Below are positions 34,408 to 43,419 of a DNA stretch of 64,000 nt, one piece after another. The notes beneath the pieces were generated by a model. It was given only the letters and a program-made list of their open reading frames with translations, was not told the origin of the DNA and searched no databases. Every line of letters starts with the position of its first letter. Position 1 is the stretch's first letter. Source of the DNA: an uncultured Prolixibacteraceae bacterium (GTDB lineage Bacteria; Bacteroidota; Bacteroidia; Bacteroidales; Prolixibacteraceae); the NCBI GenBank assembly GCA_913063265.1, contig CAJXZG010000014.1, positions 1-64,000 on the forward strand, written 5' to 3'. The translations under genes were made by a program, and so were the position numbers.

Positions 34408-35307
34408 TTAATTACCGCCCGAGGCCTGCATTTCCGCAACTTTTTTCTCAAAATGACTCACCAGGTGTTTAATTCCTTCTTCAGGACCAAAACTTACCAA
34501 AAGTAAATCTTCTTCAACACCGCCCGTGTGGCCGGGTTTCATATAAAAAGCTTCTCCTGCACGGAAAATATCCTGCGTTCCGTCTTCATAATCCATTCGT
34601 ATGGCACCTTTCACTATATAACCCCAATGAGGCACCTGGCAATGATCGTTTTTTAAACCTTCCAGAAGGGGCGAAAATTCAGTTCCTGCAGGTGCAGTAT
34701 TAATATCCACACACATTCCTCCCCAACCTTCAATCATTGGGAAAACCTTATCTTTAGGAAAGTCTTTCAAATTAACATGGGTAACTTCGGGAGCCTGATT
34801 TGCATCAACCACAAATTTTCCTTCGGCATAAGAGTCAGTAACAAGAATATTGATGTTCAAAATTTTCCATTCTTTGTCAACCCGTTTTAAGACATAATTT
34901 CTACGGTCCTTTTCATTCTGTTTATCATCGTAATAGGTAAAATTTACCCAGGCTAAATCACCTTCAATAACAAAATGGTTGTACTTAAAATTTTTGGGAT
35001 TTTCATAGTTTTTGATATTGTTTTCGATTTTCCAGTCCATATGTTCCTTTACTGCTGAACTGATTTCATCCCAGCCCTGCATGGCATAATATTCTTCCAT
35101 TGAAGACCACATAAAACCGGCACTATTATCCTTAACCCATTTGGCTGCGTATCCTTCATAGTTATTGTCCATAAATGCTTGTCTTTCTGATTCAAGCAAG
35201 CGGATTATATCTTTATGTTCGTCTTTTTTAGATGCATTGATAAATAATATTGCTACCAGGGCAAAAATTACTGTCAATCCTGTAATGGTAAAATTTCGCT
35301 TTTTCAT
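34408..35307 (-). CDS. Exported SnoaL/DUF4440-like plus cupin protein
   Basis: The ATG at 35307 gives 299 residues starting with a membrane or signal segment (MKKRNFTITGLTVIFALVAI); an earlier start is 33 bp upstream. Residues about 30-160 look like an NTF2/SnoaL-type domain (LLESERQAFMDNNYEGYAAK, GDLAWVNFTYYDD). Residues about 185-285 form a cupin barrel (VPHWGYIVKGAIRMDYEDGT, EAFYMKPGHTGG). The metal-binding His and Glu positions of catalytic cupins are only partly present. The protein probably acts in the periplasm; no substrate can be named. It follows the DUF4242 fusion regulator's promoter region and diverges from the regulator at 35662. Confidence 0.7.
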   Translation of the reverse strand: MKKRNFTITGLTVIFALVAILFINASKKDEHKDIIRLLESERQAFMDNNYEGYAAKWVKDNSAGFMWSSMEEYYAMQGWDEISSAVKEHMDWKIENNIKNYENPKNFKYNHFVIEGDLAWVNFTYYDDKQNEKDRRNYVLKRVDKEWKILNINILVTDSYAEGKFVVDANQAPEVTHVNLKDFPKDKVFPMIEGWGGMCVDINTAPAGTEFSPLLEGLKNDHCQVPHWGYIVKGAIRMDYEDGTQDIFRAGEAFYMKPGHTGGVEEDLLLVSFGPEEGIKHLVSHFEKKVAEMQASGGN

Positions 35308-35661
35308 TTTTGTTGAGTTTTTAAGATTATACATTAACATTTTAGATCATATTTATTTTAATGTTCCTTTTATTGTCCGGATTAATTTCTGGAAAGGGGG
35401 AAGCCTGGGAGTAACATTTATTCTGAAACAAAGTTACAGGGCTTTAAGACCGAAAGCGACTACAAATAAATCTTTAAATGCCACAAATGTTACATTGGTT
35501 AGAATGATGTTATTATTATCAGATTTTTATACAATTAATTTCCAAGCAAAAGATTCTATATTGTTATAAATCAATTGTTTCATTTTCAAAACTTTTATAA
35601 ATAAATTCCGTAGAATTTCCTAAATACCTCGAATTAGCACCTTTTTAAAAACCGTAATCCT
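35308..35661. other. Divergent intergenic region, 354 bp
   Basis: It separates the cupin gene from the AraC-TM-TPR regulator. A minus-strand TAACTTTG (35429-35436) matches the -7 consensus for the cupin gene. No gene or strong hairpin was seen. Confidence 0.5.
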
Positions 35662-37893
35662 ATGGAACACATCCCTTCGATAGATGAACAGTTCATCTCT
35701 AAGTTAATGCAGGTGGTTGAAGAAAATTTGCATAAAGAGGAGTTTGGTGTTGCCCAGCTGGCAGCAGAATTGGGAGTGAGCAGAGTTACCCTTCACAGAA
35801 AGGTAAAATCAATTATCAAAAAATCGGTAAGTGAATTTATTCGTGAAACAAGATTAAAACGTGCTTTTGAATTATTACAAAAGAATACGGGCACGGTCTC
35901 AGAAATTGCCTACCAGGTTGGTTTTAGCAGCCCCACCTATTTTTCCAGATGTTTTCATGACTATTTTGGATTTCCACCCGGTGAGGTTTTAAAAAACATG
36001 CATAATGATATAAATCCGTTAGGCGAGGTTATAAAACAAAAGAAACCACGTTTTTCAAAACCATATCTGTTAGTAGCAGGTGTACTTCTGATTGCAATTG
36101 TCTTCTTTGTATTTTACAGAAATAATTCCAGCAGGGGGAAACATGAAAATACAATCGCTTTTTTACCTACCGAAATAAAAAATTTGAATGAAAACGAACT
36201 TATAAAAGTAGAGGCTTTCAGGACACATTTAATTGAAGAGCTAAAATGGATTAGTGAAATTTATCTTACCCCTGTACGTCCAGAACAAACAGTTTTTTTT
36301 GGTAAAAAAAATTATAAAAAAATAGGCCGAAAACTAAAGGTCAAATATATGCTTACATCAGAAGCATTTTATCAACCTGATGGAAAAACAAAAATGATGT
36401 TAAACCTTATAAATGTTAAAACGGGAGAAATTCTGCCTGGTTTAAGAGAAAGGGATTTAACCATTTCCGATTCCAAAAATTTTTCGCTGATTATTGAAGA
36501 AGTGGTTTGGTCGGTAGTTCAGGATCTTCAGATAGTGTTAACCGAAGAGGAAAAGGAAAAAATTAAACCGGTTTATACCTCCAACATGAATGCTTTAAAA
36601 ATGTATGAACAAGGTTTCGCGATTCAGAAAAACTTTGATTACGAAAAGAATTTTGACAGAGAAAATGCCATGGGAAAATTATATGAGGCAAGAGCATATT
36701 ACCAAAAGGCTTATAATTATGATACAAATTACGTTTCTGCTATTGTAAAATTAGGTGAAATGGTTTTTGAAAATAGACACAGAATGAGGAATGGGAAGAT
36801 GTCCATAGGGACTTCGCAGGAAGAATATGATTCAATATTATTAATGGCAAACAAGGCCATAAAAATTAATCCGAATTATGCTCCGGCCTATTGTTTAAAA
36901 TCACGGGCATTAATTTGGACTGATAAGGCTAAATCTATTCAAACATTAAATAATGCCATAAAAGTAGATCCAAATTACTGGGAATCGTATTACCTGATGG
37001 TTAATAATCTTGGGTGGGCTGGTAATACTGTCGAAACTAAAGTAAATGCTTTGGAATATCTGGCAAGAGCATACAGACTTAATCCGGATCCTTTTGGACA
37101 CCGGCATCATCTTTCGCTTTTTAATAATTTATTAAGTATTAACGGTTTTGTTGGAGAGGCACAACCTGTCAGAGAAATGCTTTTAGAACATTTTCAGGAT
37201 TCACTTGGATATTTTCATTTAATGCAGAAAGCAAATTTTGTTGGAAGTAATAACGATAAGGTGATTGAATATGGAGAGAGAGCCTTAAGGTCATATCCTG
37301 ATGACATGATTTCAATCAGAAATGTTGCAGAGGCCTATCTGCAAAAAAGAGATTATAAAAAAGCTGACGAATGGTTTTTCAGATATTTAACCAATCTAGC
37401 AAATAAGCACAATTTTGATGGTAAAGATTCTTCCTATTATAACCTCGCTTTTAAATATAACGGAAGGGATGATGGTTTTGGATACGCAGCAGCATTTCCT
37501 CATACCCATGCAGCTTTTGTTTTTGCACAAAACGGATTAAAGGAAAAAGCAGAGGAATTATATAACGGAAGAACCGATAGGATCCTGAGTTATTTTGACT
37601 TTTCCAAATTGAAAAACGGAAAGAAAATGGATTTTGTTTTTGTGTTGGATTATCTTGAACTGATGCAGATTTATGCTGCAACCGGTCAGAAAGAAAAAGC
37701 TCGTGAGCTTATTGATTATTGGATTGATAATGAGATGGGATGGAGAAATATCCTGGAATTAAGTCCTTTGCTTGATGATTTTAAAACCGAACCAAAGTAC
37801 GCCGATTATATCAAAGAGCTAAAAAGAAAAGAACAGCTCAATAAAAAGGAGGCACGTAAAATTCTGATTAAGGAAGGATTCCTGGAAGGATAG
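35662..37893 (+). CDS. AraC HTH - transmembrane - TPR one-component receptor
   Basis: The 743-residue protein starts with an AraC-type DNA-binding domain (about 15-110; VAQLAAELGVSRVTLHRKVK and VSEIAYQVGFSSPTYFSRCF). A single transmembrane helix lies at about 135-153 (YLLVAGVLLIAIVFFVFY). Next is a TolB/FlgO-like alpha/beta region (about 165-290; AFLPTEIKNL, IGRKLKVKYMLTSEAFYQ, LNLINVKTGEILPG), then at least six TPR-like helical pairs to the end (KAIKINPNYAPAYCLKSRAL, NAIKVDPNYWESYYLMV). The topology resembles CadC/ToxR receptors: cytoplasmic DNA-binding domain, periplasmic sensor. It may control a neighbouring operon in response to an envelope signal. Target and ligand are unknown. Confidence 0.85.
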   Translation: MEHIPSIDEQFISKLMQVVEENLHKEEFGVAQLAAELGVSRVTLHRKVKSIIKKSVSEFIRETRLKRAFELLQKNTGTVSEIAYQVGFSSPTYFSRCFHDYFGFPPGEVLKNMHNDINPLGEVIKQKKPRFSKPYLLVAGVLLIAIVFFVFYRNNSSRGKHENTIAFLPTEIKNLNENELIKVEAFRTHLIEELKWISEIYLTPVRPEQTVFFGKKNYKKIGRKLKVKYMLTSEAFYQPDGKTKMMLNLINVKTGEILPGLRERDLTISDSKNFSLIIEEVVWSVVQDLQIVLTEEEKEKIKPVYTSNMNALKMYEQGFAIQKNFDYEKNFDRENAMGKLYEARAYYQKAYNYDTNYVSAIVKLGEMVFENRHRMRNGKMSIGTSQEEYDSILLMANKAIKINPNYAPAYCLKSRALIWTDKAKSIQTLNNAIKVDPNYWESYYLMVNNLGWAGNTVETKVNALEYLARAYRLNPDPFGHRHHLSLFNNLLSINGFVGEAQPVREMLLEHFQDSLGYFHLMQKANFVGSNNDKVIEYGERALRSYPDDMISIRNVAEAYLQKRDYKKADEWFFRYLTNLANKHNFDGKDSSYYNLAFKYNGRDDGFGYAAAFPHTHAAFVFAQNGLKEKAEELYNGRTDRILSYFDFSKLKNGKKMDFVFVLDYLELMQIYAATGQKEKARELIDYWIDNEMGWRNILELSPLLDDFKTEPKYADYIKELKRKEQLNKKEARKILIKEGFLEG

Positions 37894-37949
37894 AGTTGTT
37901 CACAATGATTTATTGAATATTGATAACTAAACCGCGATAGATGTATAAA

Positions 37950-37963
37950 GTTGGTTTACCAAC
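37950..37963. repeat. Small inverted repeat between convergent genes
   Basis: GTTGG and CCAAC around a TTTA loop, in the 128-bp gap between the regulator stop and the DUF1593 stop. It might be a weak transcription end, but no T-run follows directly. Confidence 0.3.
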
Positions 37964-38021
37964 ATCATAAATTTCCAATATGGCATGTGTAGTTTTTTAA
38001 GTCAAATAAATCTTTTACCAT

Positions 38022-39344
38022 CTATGGAATAACCCTTATTATAAACCTCTGATATGCTTTTAATCCCGGACCTGTCGATGGGAAATCTGAAACTTCTGCA
38101 ATAATATGAATGGTTTGCGGTTTTTCCACTTTTGGTGTAGTGGCTTTAAAAGTATGTCCTTCCTGATAATGCACATTAAAATTACCTTTAAAAGTTCCGG
38201 CTTCCTGGTAAATCCACCAATTAAAATCAATTAAATCCCCATCGGGATCTGTACTATCTTCCAGACTGATTTCAAAATTCTCACCGCTTTTAACTGTCAT
38301 GTCAATTGGAGAATTCACCTTTAATAAAGGAGCGTGGTTGGCTTTGTCAAATTTGTTAGCTACACACCAATCCATTCGAGCCATAAAATCGGCATTTACA
38401 TCCCTTATCCATCTTGCCTGAGATTGTTTGGAAGAACCTCCTTCGAATGCATCGTTAAATACAGTTGGATCAAAATCCATCGATTCGAATCTGCCTCCCC
38501 AGCCTCCATAAGTTGGATGTTCATAATTTCTTAAACCGTTGGGCAAACAATATAAAAACGAGGGGCTATCACCTTCACTTACATAATTCTGTGGATATAA
38601 AGCACCCAACGCGCCATGATTAGTCTTAACTTCTTTGGCTATCAAATCGTAAGTGTCGGTTTGGCTTTTATAATTCCAGGTGCCTACAAAACCCCAGCAT
38701 ATAATTTTTGTAACATAAGGATGATGGTTTTCGATGTAAGTTCCGGCGCCATCCTGATAATCGATATTGTATGTAACTATTCGGCTTGAAGCCTCTTTGT
38801 ATTTCTCCGGATAATCCTTTTGTAATTTGTATAGAGCTCGCGACAAAGTATTTGCACCGCCCCAGGCTTGGATATAGATTGGGTCTGAATTATCTTCCAA
38901 CAGAATTTCCACAATTTTATCCGAGCCCGGAGTATCCTCCCATTCAGCAGGATCGCGGTATTTTTTCTGGCCCGGTTTATAACTTGAACGTGGCGTATCT
39001 AAATGATCAGGATTTTCATCGCCAACAAAACTTATACTTCGCAAATAATCTGCGCTGGGATAATCTTTGTTGTGAATTAACAAATTTGGATGAACTTTTT
39101 CGTAAGCATCCAGCATGTTTTCCCACCAGTCTTCTTTTGAATGCCCTTCTCGTTGCCATTTTGAGTTGGTTTCGATTATTGCTTTAACATCCAAATCACA
39201 GGTGTAAAGCAGGAATCGAATCATAGAACTATGGTCGTCCACTTCACCATCAGTCATTACAATAACATGAGGCTTTTTTTCTACTTTTTGTCCCCACGAA
39301 AAGTATTGAAACAAAACAAAAACTATGGCTAAAAAATACTTCAT
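38022..39344 (-). CDS. Secreted DUF1593 (nucleoside-hydrolase-like) protein, paralogue A
   Basis: The 440-residue protein has a signal peptide (MKYFLAIVFVLFQYFSWG/Q). Residues about 25-325 form a DUF1593 domain, related in fold to nucleoside hydrolases; the acidic VMTDGEVDDHSSMIRFLL stretch replaces the calcium-binding DTDxxxDD motif. YIQAWGGANTLSRALY and GDSPSFLYCLPNGL are family blocks. A C-terminal Ig-like domain (about 340-440) contains DSTDPDGDLIDFNWWIYQE. Members occur in polysaccharide gene clusters, and a role in glycan handling is suspected. It follows paralogue B by 5 bp. Biochemical activity is unknown to me. Confidence 0.82.
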   Translation of the reverse strand: MKYFLAIVFVLFQYFSWGQKVEKKPHVIVMTDGEVDDHSSMIRFLLYTCDLDVKAIIETNSKWQREGHSKEDWWENMLDAYEKVHPNLLIHNKDYPSADYLRSISFVGDENPDHLDTPRSSYKPGQKKYRDPAEWEDTPGSDKIVEILLEDNSDPIYIQAWGGANTLSRALYKLQKDYPEKYKEASSRIVTYNIDYQDGAGTYIENHHPYVTKIICWGFVGTWNYKSQTDTYDLIAKEVKTNHGALGALYPQNYVSEGDSPSFLYCLPNGLRNYEHPTYGGWGGRFESMDFDPTVFNDAFEGGSSKQSQARWIRDVNADFMARMDWCVANKFDKANHAPLLKVNSPIDMTVKSGENFEISLEDSTDPDGDLIDFNWWIYQEAGTFKGNFNVHYQEGHTFKATTPKVEKPQTIHIIAEVSDFPSTGPGLKAYQRFIIRVIP

Positions 39345-39349
39345 TTTAC

Positions 39350-40750
39350 TTAAGGATTTACTTTAATGATTACTCTCTGGTATCGGGTAAGCGCTGGTTT
39401 GCCATTGTCTGTTACCGCAAGCACAAAATGAATTTCTTTGGGTTCTTTTACTTTAGGAGCTTCAAAAACCATAATGGCTTCATTTTTTTTCTCAGGGCTG
39501 ATCCAGGCTGGAAATGTTCCTGCTTCCCGGTAATGGATCCATTCGAATTTCAATTGATTATTATCTGGATCGCTTGAATTGGAGGCATCCAGTTTTATTG
39601 AATCTCCGGATTTTACTTTTAGCACATTACTGTGATTTAATTTGGCAACCGGTGGGTGGTTCGCATTATCGTAATTTTGCAAGCACCAGTCCATTCTTGC
39701 TTCAAAATCGTTTTGATAATGATCTCTCCAACGCCAGATGGAAGCTTGTTCATTAATATATATTGTTCCATCAACTTCTACCCAGTCTTTTGCATTGGTC
39801 CAGATTTTTCGTTCTTCCGGCTCGTGATAAAAGATTTGTGTGTGTGGTTGATAGAATTCATAACGTCCGCCCCATGAACCCCAGTGGGGATTTTCTGAAA
39901 AGCCCAGCCCGTTATTTATTAAATACATAAAGGATGGGCTATCTCCCTCCATAATATATTCGATATCGGGATACTGTTCTCCTAACGGACCATGTCCTTT
40001 TTGAATATGCTTGTCAACCCATTCGTTGTCGATGCTGTATTTGTCTGCTCCACTTGGGAAATGGTAGTGACGTTCTCCGGCAATTCCGGTCCAGGTGGCA
40101 TAATAATAGCTGTCTGCACCTTCTTCATGATAACCCGGGCTAACGATATAAAACAAATCTGGAAAAGTATTTCTCATCCATGGACCGGAATTGTCCTGGT
40201 CTGATATGGTATAAACTCTTAATTTTTTTACAAACTCTTTGACCTCTTCCGGCGAACGGGTTTGTTTTACTTTCCAGAGTGCCTGAGCCAAACAATTGGC
40301 ACCACCCCACACGGGCACCCAAAGCGGACGTGGATCATTTTTGTCTGCCATTTTTATTATCCACTCCGATCCTTCTGAATCTTTACCTTCGCCAACTGCT
40401 GCCATTCCAAAATCGGTGTAACCTTTTTTAATTCTTTCTTTTAGAAAAGAATGTGTTGGATAGCCTAACTCATGTTTTTCAAGATTGTCGCGAACCAGGC
40501 CATAAGCGTCCACAATTTCATGAATTCGCCAATCGGCAATTTGGTCGCGCTGCCAGCAGGATGTTGTGGCAACAATTCCTTCCACATCAAACTGGTTAGA
40601 ATACAAAAGAAAACGTACCAGTGATTCAGCATCGTCAGGTTCATTTTCAATATCGGTAAGAATTAGAATTCGATATTTTTGTTGTTCCTCTCCTGCATTT
40701 GCTGATAATAAAAATAAAGCACACAGAATTAGGCTAAGAGTGAATTTCAT
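39350..40750 (-). CDS. Secreted DUF1593 (nucleoside-hydrolase-like) protein, paralogue B
   Basis: The 466-residue protein (signal ending near SANA/G) shares domain order with its downstream neighbour: a DUF1593 domain (about 25-345; LTDIENEPDDAESLVRFLLY, VPVWGGANCLAQALWK, EGDSPSFMYLINNGLG) and a C-terminal Ig-like module (ASNSSDPDNNQLKFEWIHYR). The acidic motif here, DIENEPDDAES, is the more common form of the family and differs from DGEVDD in paralogue A, so the pair probably diverged in function. It is the first gene of a two-gene operon and lies divergently, 69 bp from the lipoprotein at 40820. Confidence 0.82.
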   Translation of the reverse strand: MKFTLSLILCALFLLSANAGEEQQKYRILILTDIENEPDDAESLVRFLLYSNQFDVEGIVATTSCWQRDQIADWRIHEIVDAYGLVRDNLEKHELGYPTHSFLKERIKKGYTDFGMAAVGEGKDSEGSEWIIKMADKNDPRPLWVPVWGGANCLAQALWKVKQTRSPEEVKEFVKKLRVYTISDQDNSGPWMRNTFPDLFYIVSPGYHEEGADSYYYATWTGIAGERHYHFPSGADKYSIDNEWVDKHIQKGHGPLGEQYPDIEYIMEGDSPSFMYLINNGLGFSENPHWGSWGGRYEFYQPHTQIFYHEPEERKIWTNAKDWVEVDGTIYINEQASIWRWRDHYQNDFEARMDWCLQNYDNANHPPVAKLNHSNVLKVKSGDSIKLDASNSSDPDNNQLKFEWIHYREAGTFPAWISPEKKNEAIMVFEAPKVKEPKEIHFVLAVTDNGKPALTRYQRVIIKVNP

Positions 40751-40751
40751 A

Positions 40752-40818
40752 ATTATCGGTTTAGTTTTGAAATCAAAGTAAAGAAATTATACTTTAGTAA
40801 ACAATCAAAACTGATAAT
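40752..40818. promoter_or_regulatory. Inverted repeat spanning a divergent promoter region
   Basis: ATTATC...AGTTTTGA (40752-40770, with a 5-base insertion) is the reverse complement of TCAAAACTGATAAT (40805-40818). The arms sit directly next to the two start codons of the divergent DUF1593 and epimerase-like genes, so a shared operator or a symmetric translation-start element is possible. Confidence 0.35.
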
Positions 40819-40819
40819 C

Positions 40820-41689
40820 ATGAATGGTCTGAAATTAATATCATTTGTAAGCTTGTTTTTAATTCTAATATCATGTAATCCAAAACCAAAAAGCGAGATT
40901 CAATTGGATATGGAAAATTATTTTGCCTGGTGTATTGTACCTTTTGATAGCGAGAAGCGAACTCCTGAACAACGAATTGAAATGCTTAAAGAGCTGGGAT
41001 TTACCTCATACGCTTACGATTGGCGGGTAGAACATTTACCTGAGATGGTTATGGAATTCAAGCTTGCAAAAGAGAACAACATTAAGGTGAATGCAGTTTG
41101 GTTGTGGATCGACAAAAACGATTCAATTGGAAGGCTCACTGAAAACAACAAAAAAGTTTTGCAATCTGTAAAAGAAGCCGGACTTAAAACACAAATCTGG
41201 ATGAGCTATCCGGAAAACTATTTTGAAAACATGTCGGATGAAGAAAGTCTAAAATCCGCAGTTTCAATGATTTCTTATTTATGTGACGAGGCCTCAAAAA
41301 TTAATTGTAAAATTGGGATGTACAACCATGGTGGCTGGTTTGGTCACCCTGATAATTTAGTCAAAATTGCAGAAGCTATTCCGGAAAAAGAGCCTGGTAT
41401 TATTTTCAACTTTCATCACGCTCATCATTTATTGAAAGATTTTCCGGTATTAGTTAAAAATATGATGCCACATCTTTGGGCGGTAAATCTGAATGGTATG
41501 AATCCGCCAGCTGACGGACCAAAAATTCTTGAAATTGGTCAGGGAACCGAAGAAATAAAAATGATTAAAGTTCTTGAAGATGCCGGATACAAAGGTCCAT
41601 GGGGAATTTTGGGACATCGGATGGATGCTGATGTGGAATTGGTACTAAAAGGGAACCTTAAGGGTTTGAAATCAATAGAAGGTAAATAG
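40820..41689 (+). CDS. Lipoprotein of the sugar phosphate isomerase/epimerase (AP endonuclease 2) TIM-barrel fold
   Basis: The 289-residue protein has a lipoprotein signal ending in LILISC (Cys20 or nearby). The rest resembles the xylose-isomerase-like TIM barrel: RIEMLKELGFTSYAYDW, ENNIKVNAVWLWIDKND, CKIGMYNHGGWFGHPDN (metal-ligand-type His/Asn), GIIFNFHHAHHLL and ILEDAGYKGPWGILGHR. Cytoplasmic relatives isomerise sugars or inositols; lipid-anchored forms are common in Bacteroidota and Planctomycetota next to DUF1080 and glycan genes, but most lack assigned reactions. It diverges from the DUF1593 pair. Product and substrate are uncertain. Confidence 0.78.
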   Translation: MNGLKLISFVSLFLILISCNPKPKSEIQLDMENYFAWCIVPFDSEKRTPEQRIEMLKELGFTSYAYDWRVEHLPEMVMEFKLAKENNIKVNAVWLWIDKNDSIGRLTENNKKVLQSVKEAGLKTQIWMSYPENYFENMSDEESLKSAVSMISYLCDEASKINCKIGMYNHGGWFGHPDNLVKIAEAIPEKEPGIIFNFHHAHHLLKDFPVLVKNMMPHLWAVNLNGMNPPADGPKILEIGQGTEEIKMIKVLEDAGYKGPWGILGHRMDADVELVLKGNLKGLKSIEGK

Positions 41690-41991
41690 TTTTTTAAGTA
41701 CACAATTTTGAATTTCATCAAATTTCCTACAATCAAACTATGTAAACATATTACCAAGATATGCAAAAATAATATCAGCTCTGATTTGATAATCCCTTTA
41801 TATTTGAAGAGTTAAAAATTAACTGAATGGAATAGCGCTCTTAGATATTGAAATTTTTCACTGCTTGTTAAAGTATTGAAAATCAATAACTAGAAGGAAT
41901 TGTGCATCGATTATACAAAAGTATTTATTCAAGCGCAAAAAACAGATAGTACTACCTGCGAAATGTAGAATTTAAACCGGGATCTGATAAA
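41690..41991. other. Intergenic region upstream of the xylan operon, 302 bp
   Basis: It contains a -7 match (41799-41806) about 190 bp before the first gene of the seven-gene operon, leaving a long 5' leader of roughly 180 bases. No gene or clear riboswitch-like structure was recognised. Confidence 0.5.
41799..41806 (+). promoter_or_regulatory. Candidate -7 element (TATATTTG) for the xylan operon
   Basis: Exact TAnnTTTG match in the gap before the DUF4038 gene. A nearby TTTG (41785-41788) is only 10 bp upstream, too close to serve as -33. Confidence 0.4.
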
Positions 41992-43383
41992 ATGTATAAA
42001 TCAATTCAATTTTTAATAATCCTTTTGATTTTGGTTTCAAACCTGACATCATGTAATAAAAGAAACTCAAAACCTCCACTATTAAAGATTTCAGAAAATC
42101 AGCGTTTTTTGATGGATGAGAAGGGAGAACCATTTTTTTGGTTAGGTGATACAGGATGGCTTTTATTTTCAAAATTAAACAGAGAGGAAGCTGAATTATA
42201 TCTTAGCGATCGCGCAGCAAAAGGATTTAATGTAATTCAGGTGATGGTTCTTCATCAGTTAAAACTGACCAATTTTTATGGTGACTCTGCCCTTGTAAAT
42301 GGCGATGTTTCAAAACCAAAAACGCTACCCGGGAATTCAATAGAAAAAGGGGAATATGATTATTGGGATCATGTAGACTTTATTATTGATTTGGCTGAAG
42401 AAAAAGGGATATATATGGCACTTGTTCCGGTTTGGGGTTCTAACGTAAGATCTGGCAAGGTAACAGGTGAACAGGCCAATAAATATTCTGAGTGGCTGGC
42501 TAAAAGATACGCACAAAGAAATAATGTTATTTGGCTTAATGGGGGCGACGTAAAAGGAAGCGATTATACTGCTGTATGGAATATAATCGGGAATAATCTC
42601 AGAGAATATGCACCAAATCATTTGATCACATTTCACCCCTTTGGAAGAACAAAATCTTCCATGTGGTTTCATGACTCAGACTGGCTCGATTTTAACATGT
42701 TTCAGTCAGGACATCGCAGATACGATCAGGATGATACTGAATTAGCATACGGACAGGACAACTGGAAATATGTTCGCGACGATTACAAGCTTTTCCCGGT
42801 AAAACCAACCATCGATGGGGAACCTTCCTATGAAGGCATTCCGCAAGGATTACACGATCCTGCTGAACCGTACTGGAATGATAACGATTTACGGCGTTAT
42901 GCCTTTTGGTCGGTATTTGCAGGTGCTTTTGGTTTTACTTATGGTCATAGCGCAGTAATGCAGATGCATAAACCGGGAGACAAAAAACCTTCTTACGGAG
43001 TTCGGGAATATTGGACGAAAGCCATCAATTCACCCGGTGCCTCGCAAATGAAACACTTAAAAAATCTAATGCTTTCAAAACCTTTTTTTGAGCGAATACC
43101 AGACCAAAGTATTATCGGAGAGGAGGGAACAAGGTATGATTTTATTATAGCGACACGAGGAGAAAATTATGCTATGATCTACAATTATCTTGGGCGTCAA
43201 ATGCAAATCAATATGGGAATAATTGAAGGGGAGAGTGTAAAAGCTTCATGGTTTAATCCGCGGACAGGTGAAACAACGTTTATCAATAATTTTGAGAACC
43301 AGGGAATAATTGAATTTGACCCCCCGGGGAAAAAGAAGGAAGGAAACGATTGGGTGTTGTTGTTGGAAACATTGCAACAATAA
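41992..43383 (+). CDS. DUF4038 / GH140-like glycoside hydrolase, lipoprotein
   Basis: The 463-residue protein has a lipobox leader (SNLTSC). A DUF4038 TIM-barrel domain spans about 30-350, with FWLGDTGWLLFSKL, AAKGFNVIQVMVLHQ, NVIWLNGGDVKG (Asp186) and PTIDGEPSYEGI (Glu277). The Asp and Glu correspond in place and spacing to the catalytic pair described for GH140 apiosidases. A C-terminal small beta domain (Putative_collagen-binding type; about 370-460) completes the usual layout. The family includes endo-apiosidase and many uncharacterised members in other polysaccharide operons. As first gene of the xylan operon its substrate is probably not apiogalacturonan. Surface or periplasmic lipoprotein. 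Confidence 0.82.
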   Translation: MYKSIQFLIILLILVSNLTSCNKRNSKPPLLKISENQRFLMDEKGEPFFWLGDTGWLLFSKLNREEAELYLSDRAAKGFNVIQVMVLHQLKLTNFYGDSALVNGDVSKPKTLPGNSIEKGEYDYWDHVDFIIDLAEEKGIYMALVPVWGSNVRSGKVTGEQANKYSEWLAKRYAQRNNVIWLNGGDVKGSDYTAVWNIIGNNLREYAPNHLITFHPFGRTKSSMWFHDSDWLDFNMFQSGHRRYDQDDTELAYGQDNWKYVRDDYKLFPVKPTIDGEPSYEGIPQGLHDPAEPYWNDNDLRRYAFWSVFAGAFGFTYGHSAVMQMHKPGDKKPSYGVREYWTKAINSPGASQMKHLKNLMLSKPFFERIPDQSIIGEEGTRYDFIIATRGENYAMIYNYLGRQMQINMGIIEGESVKASWFNPRTGETTFINNFENQGIIEFDPPGKKKEGNDWVLLLETLQQ

Positions 43384-43419
43384 GGAAATGAAAACTGGAG
43401 GCATGAATGACAAATTGGA

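Noticed and set aside
37950-37963. Efficient intrinsic terminator after the AraC-TM-TPR gene
   Set aside because: The stem is only five base pairs and no T-run follows, so it is listed as a weak repeat only.
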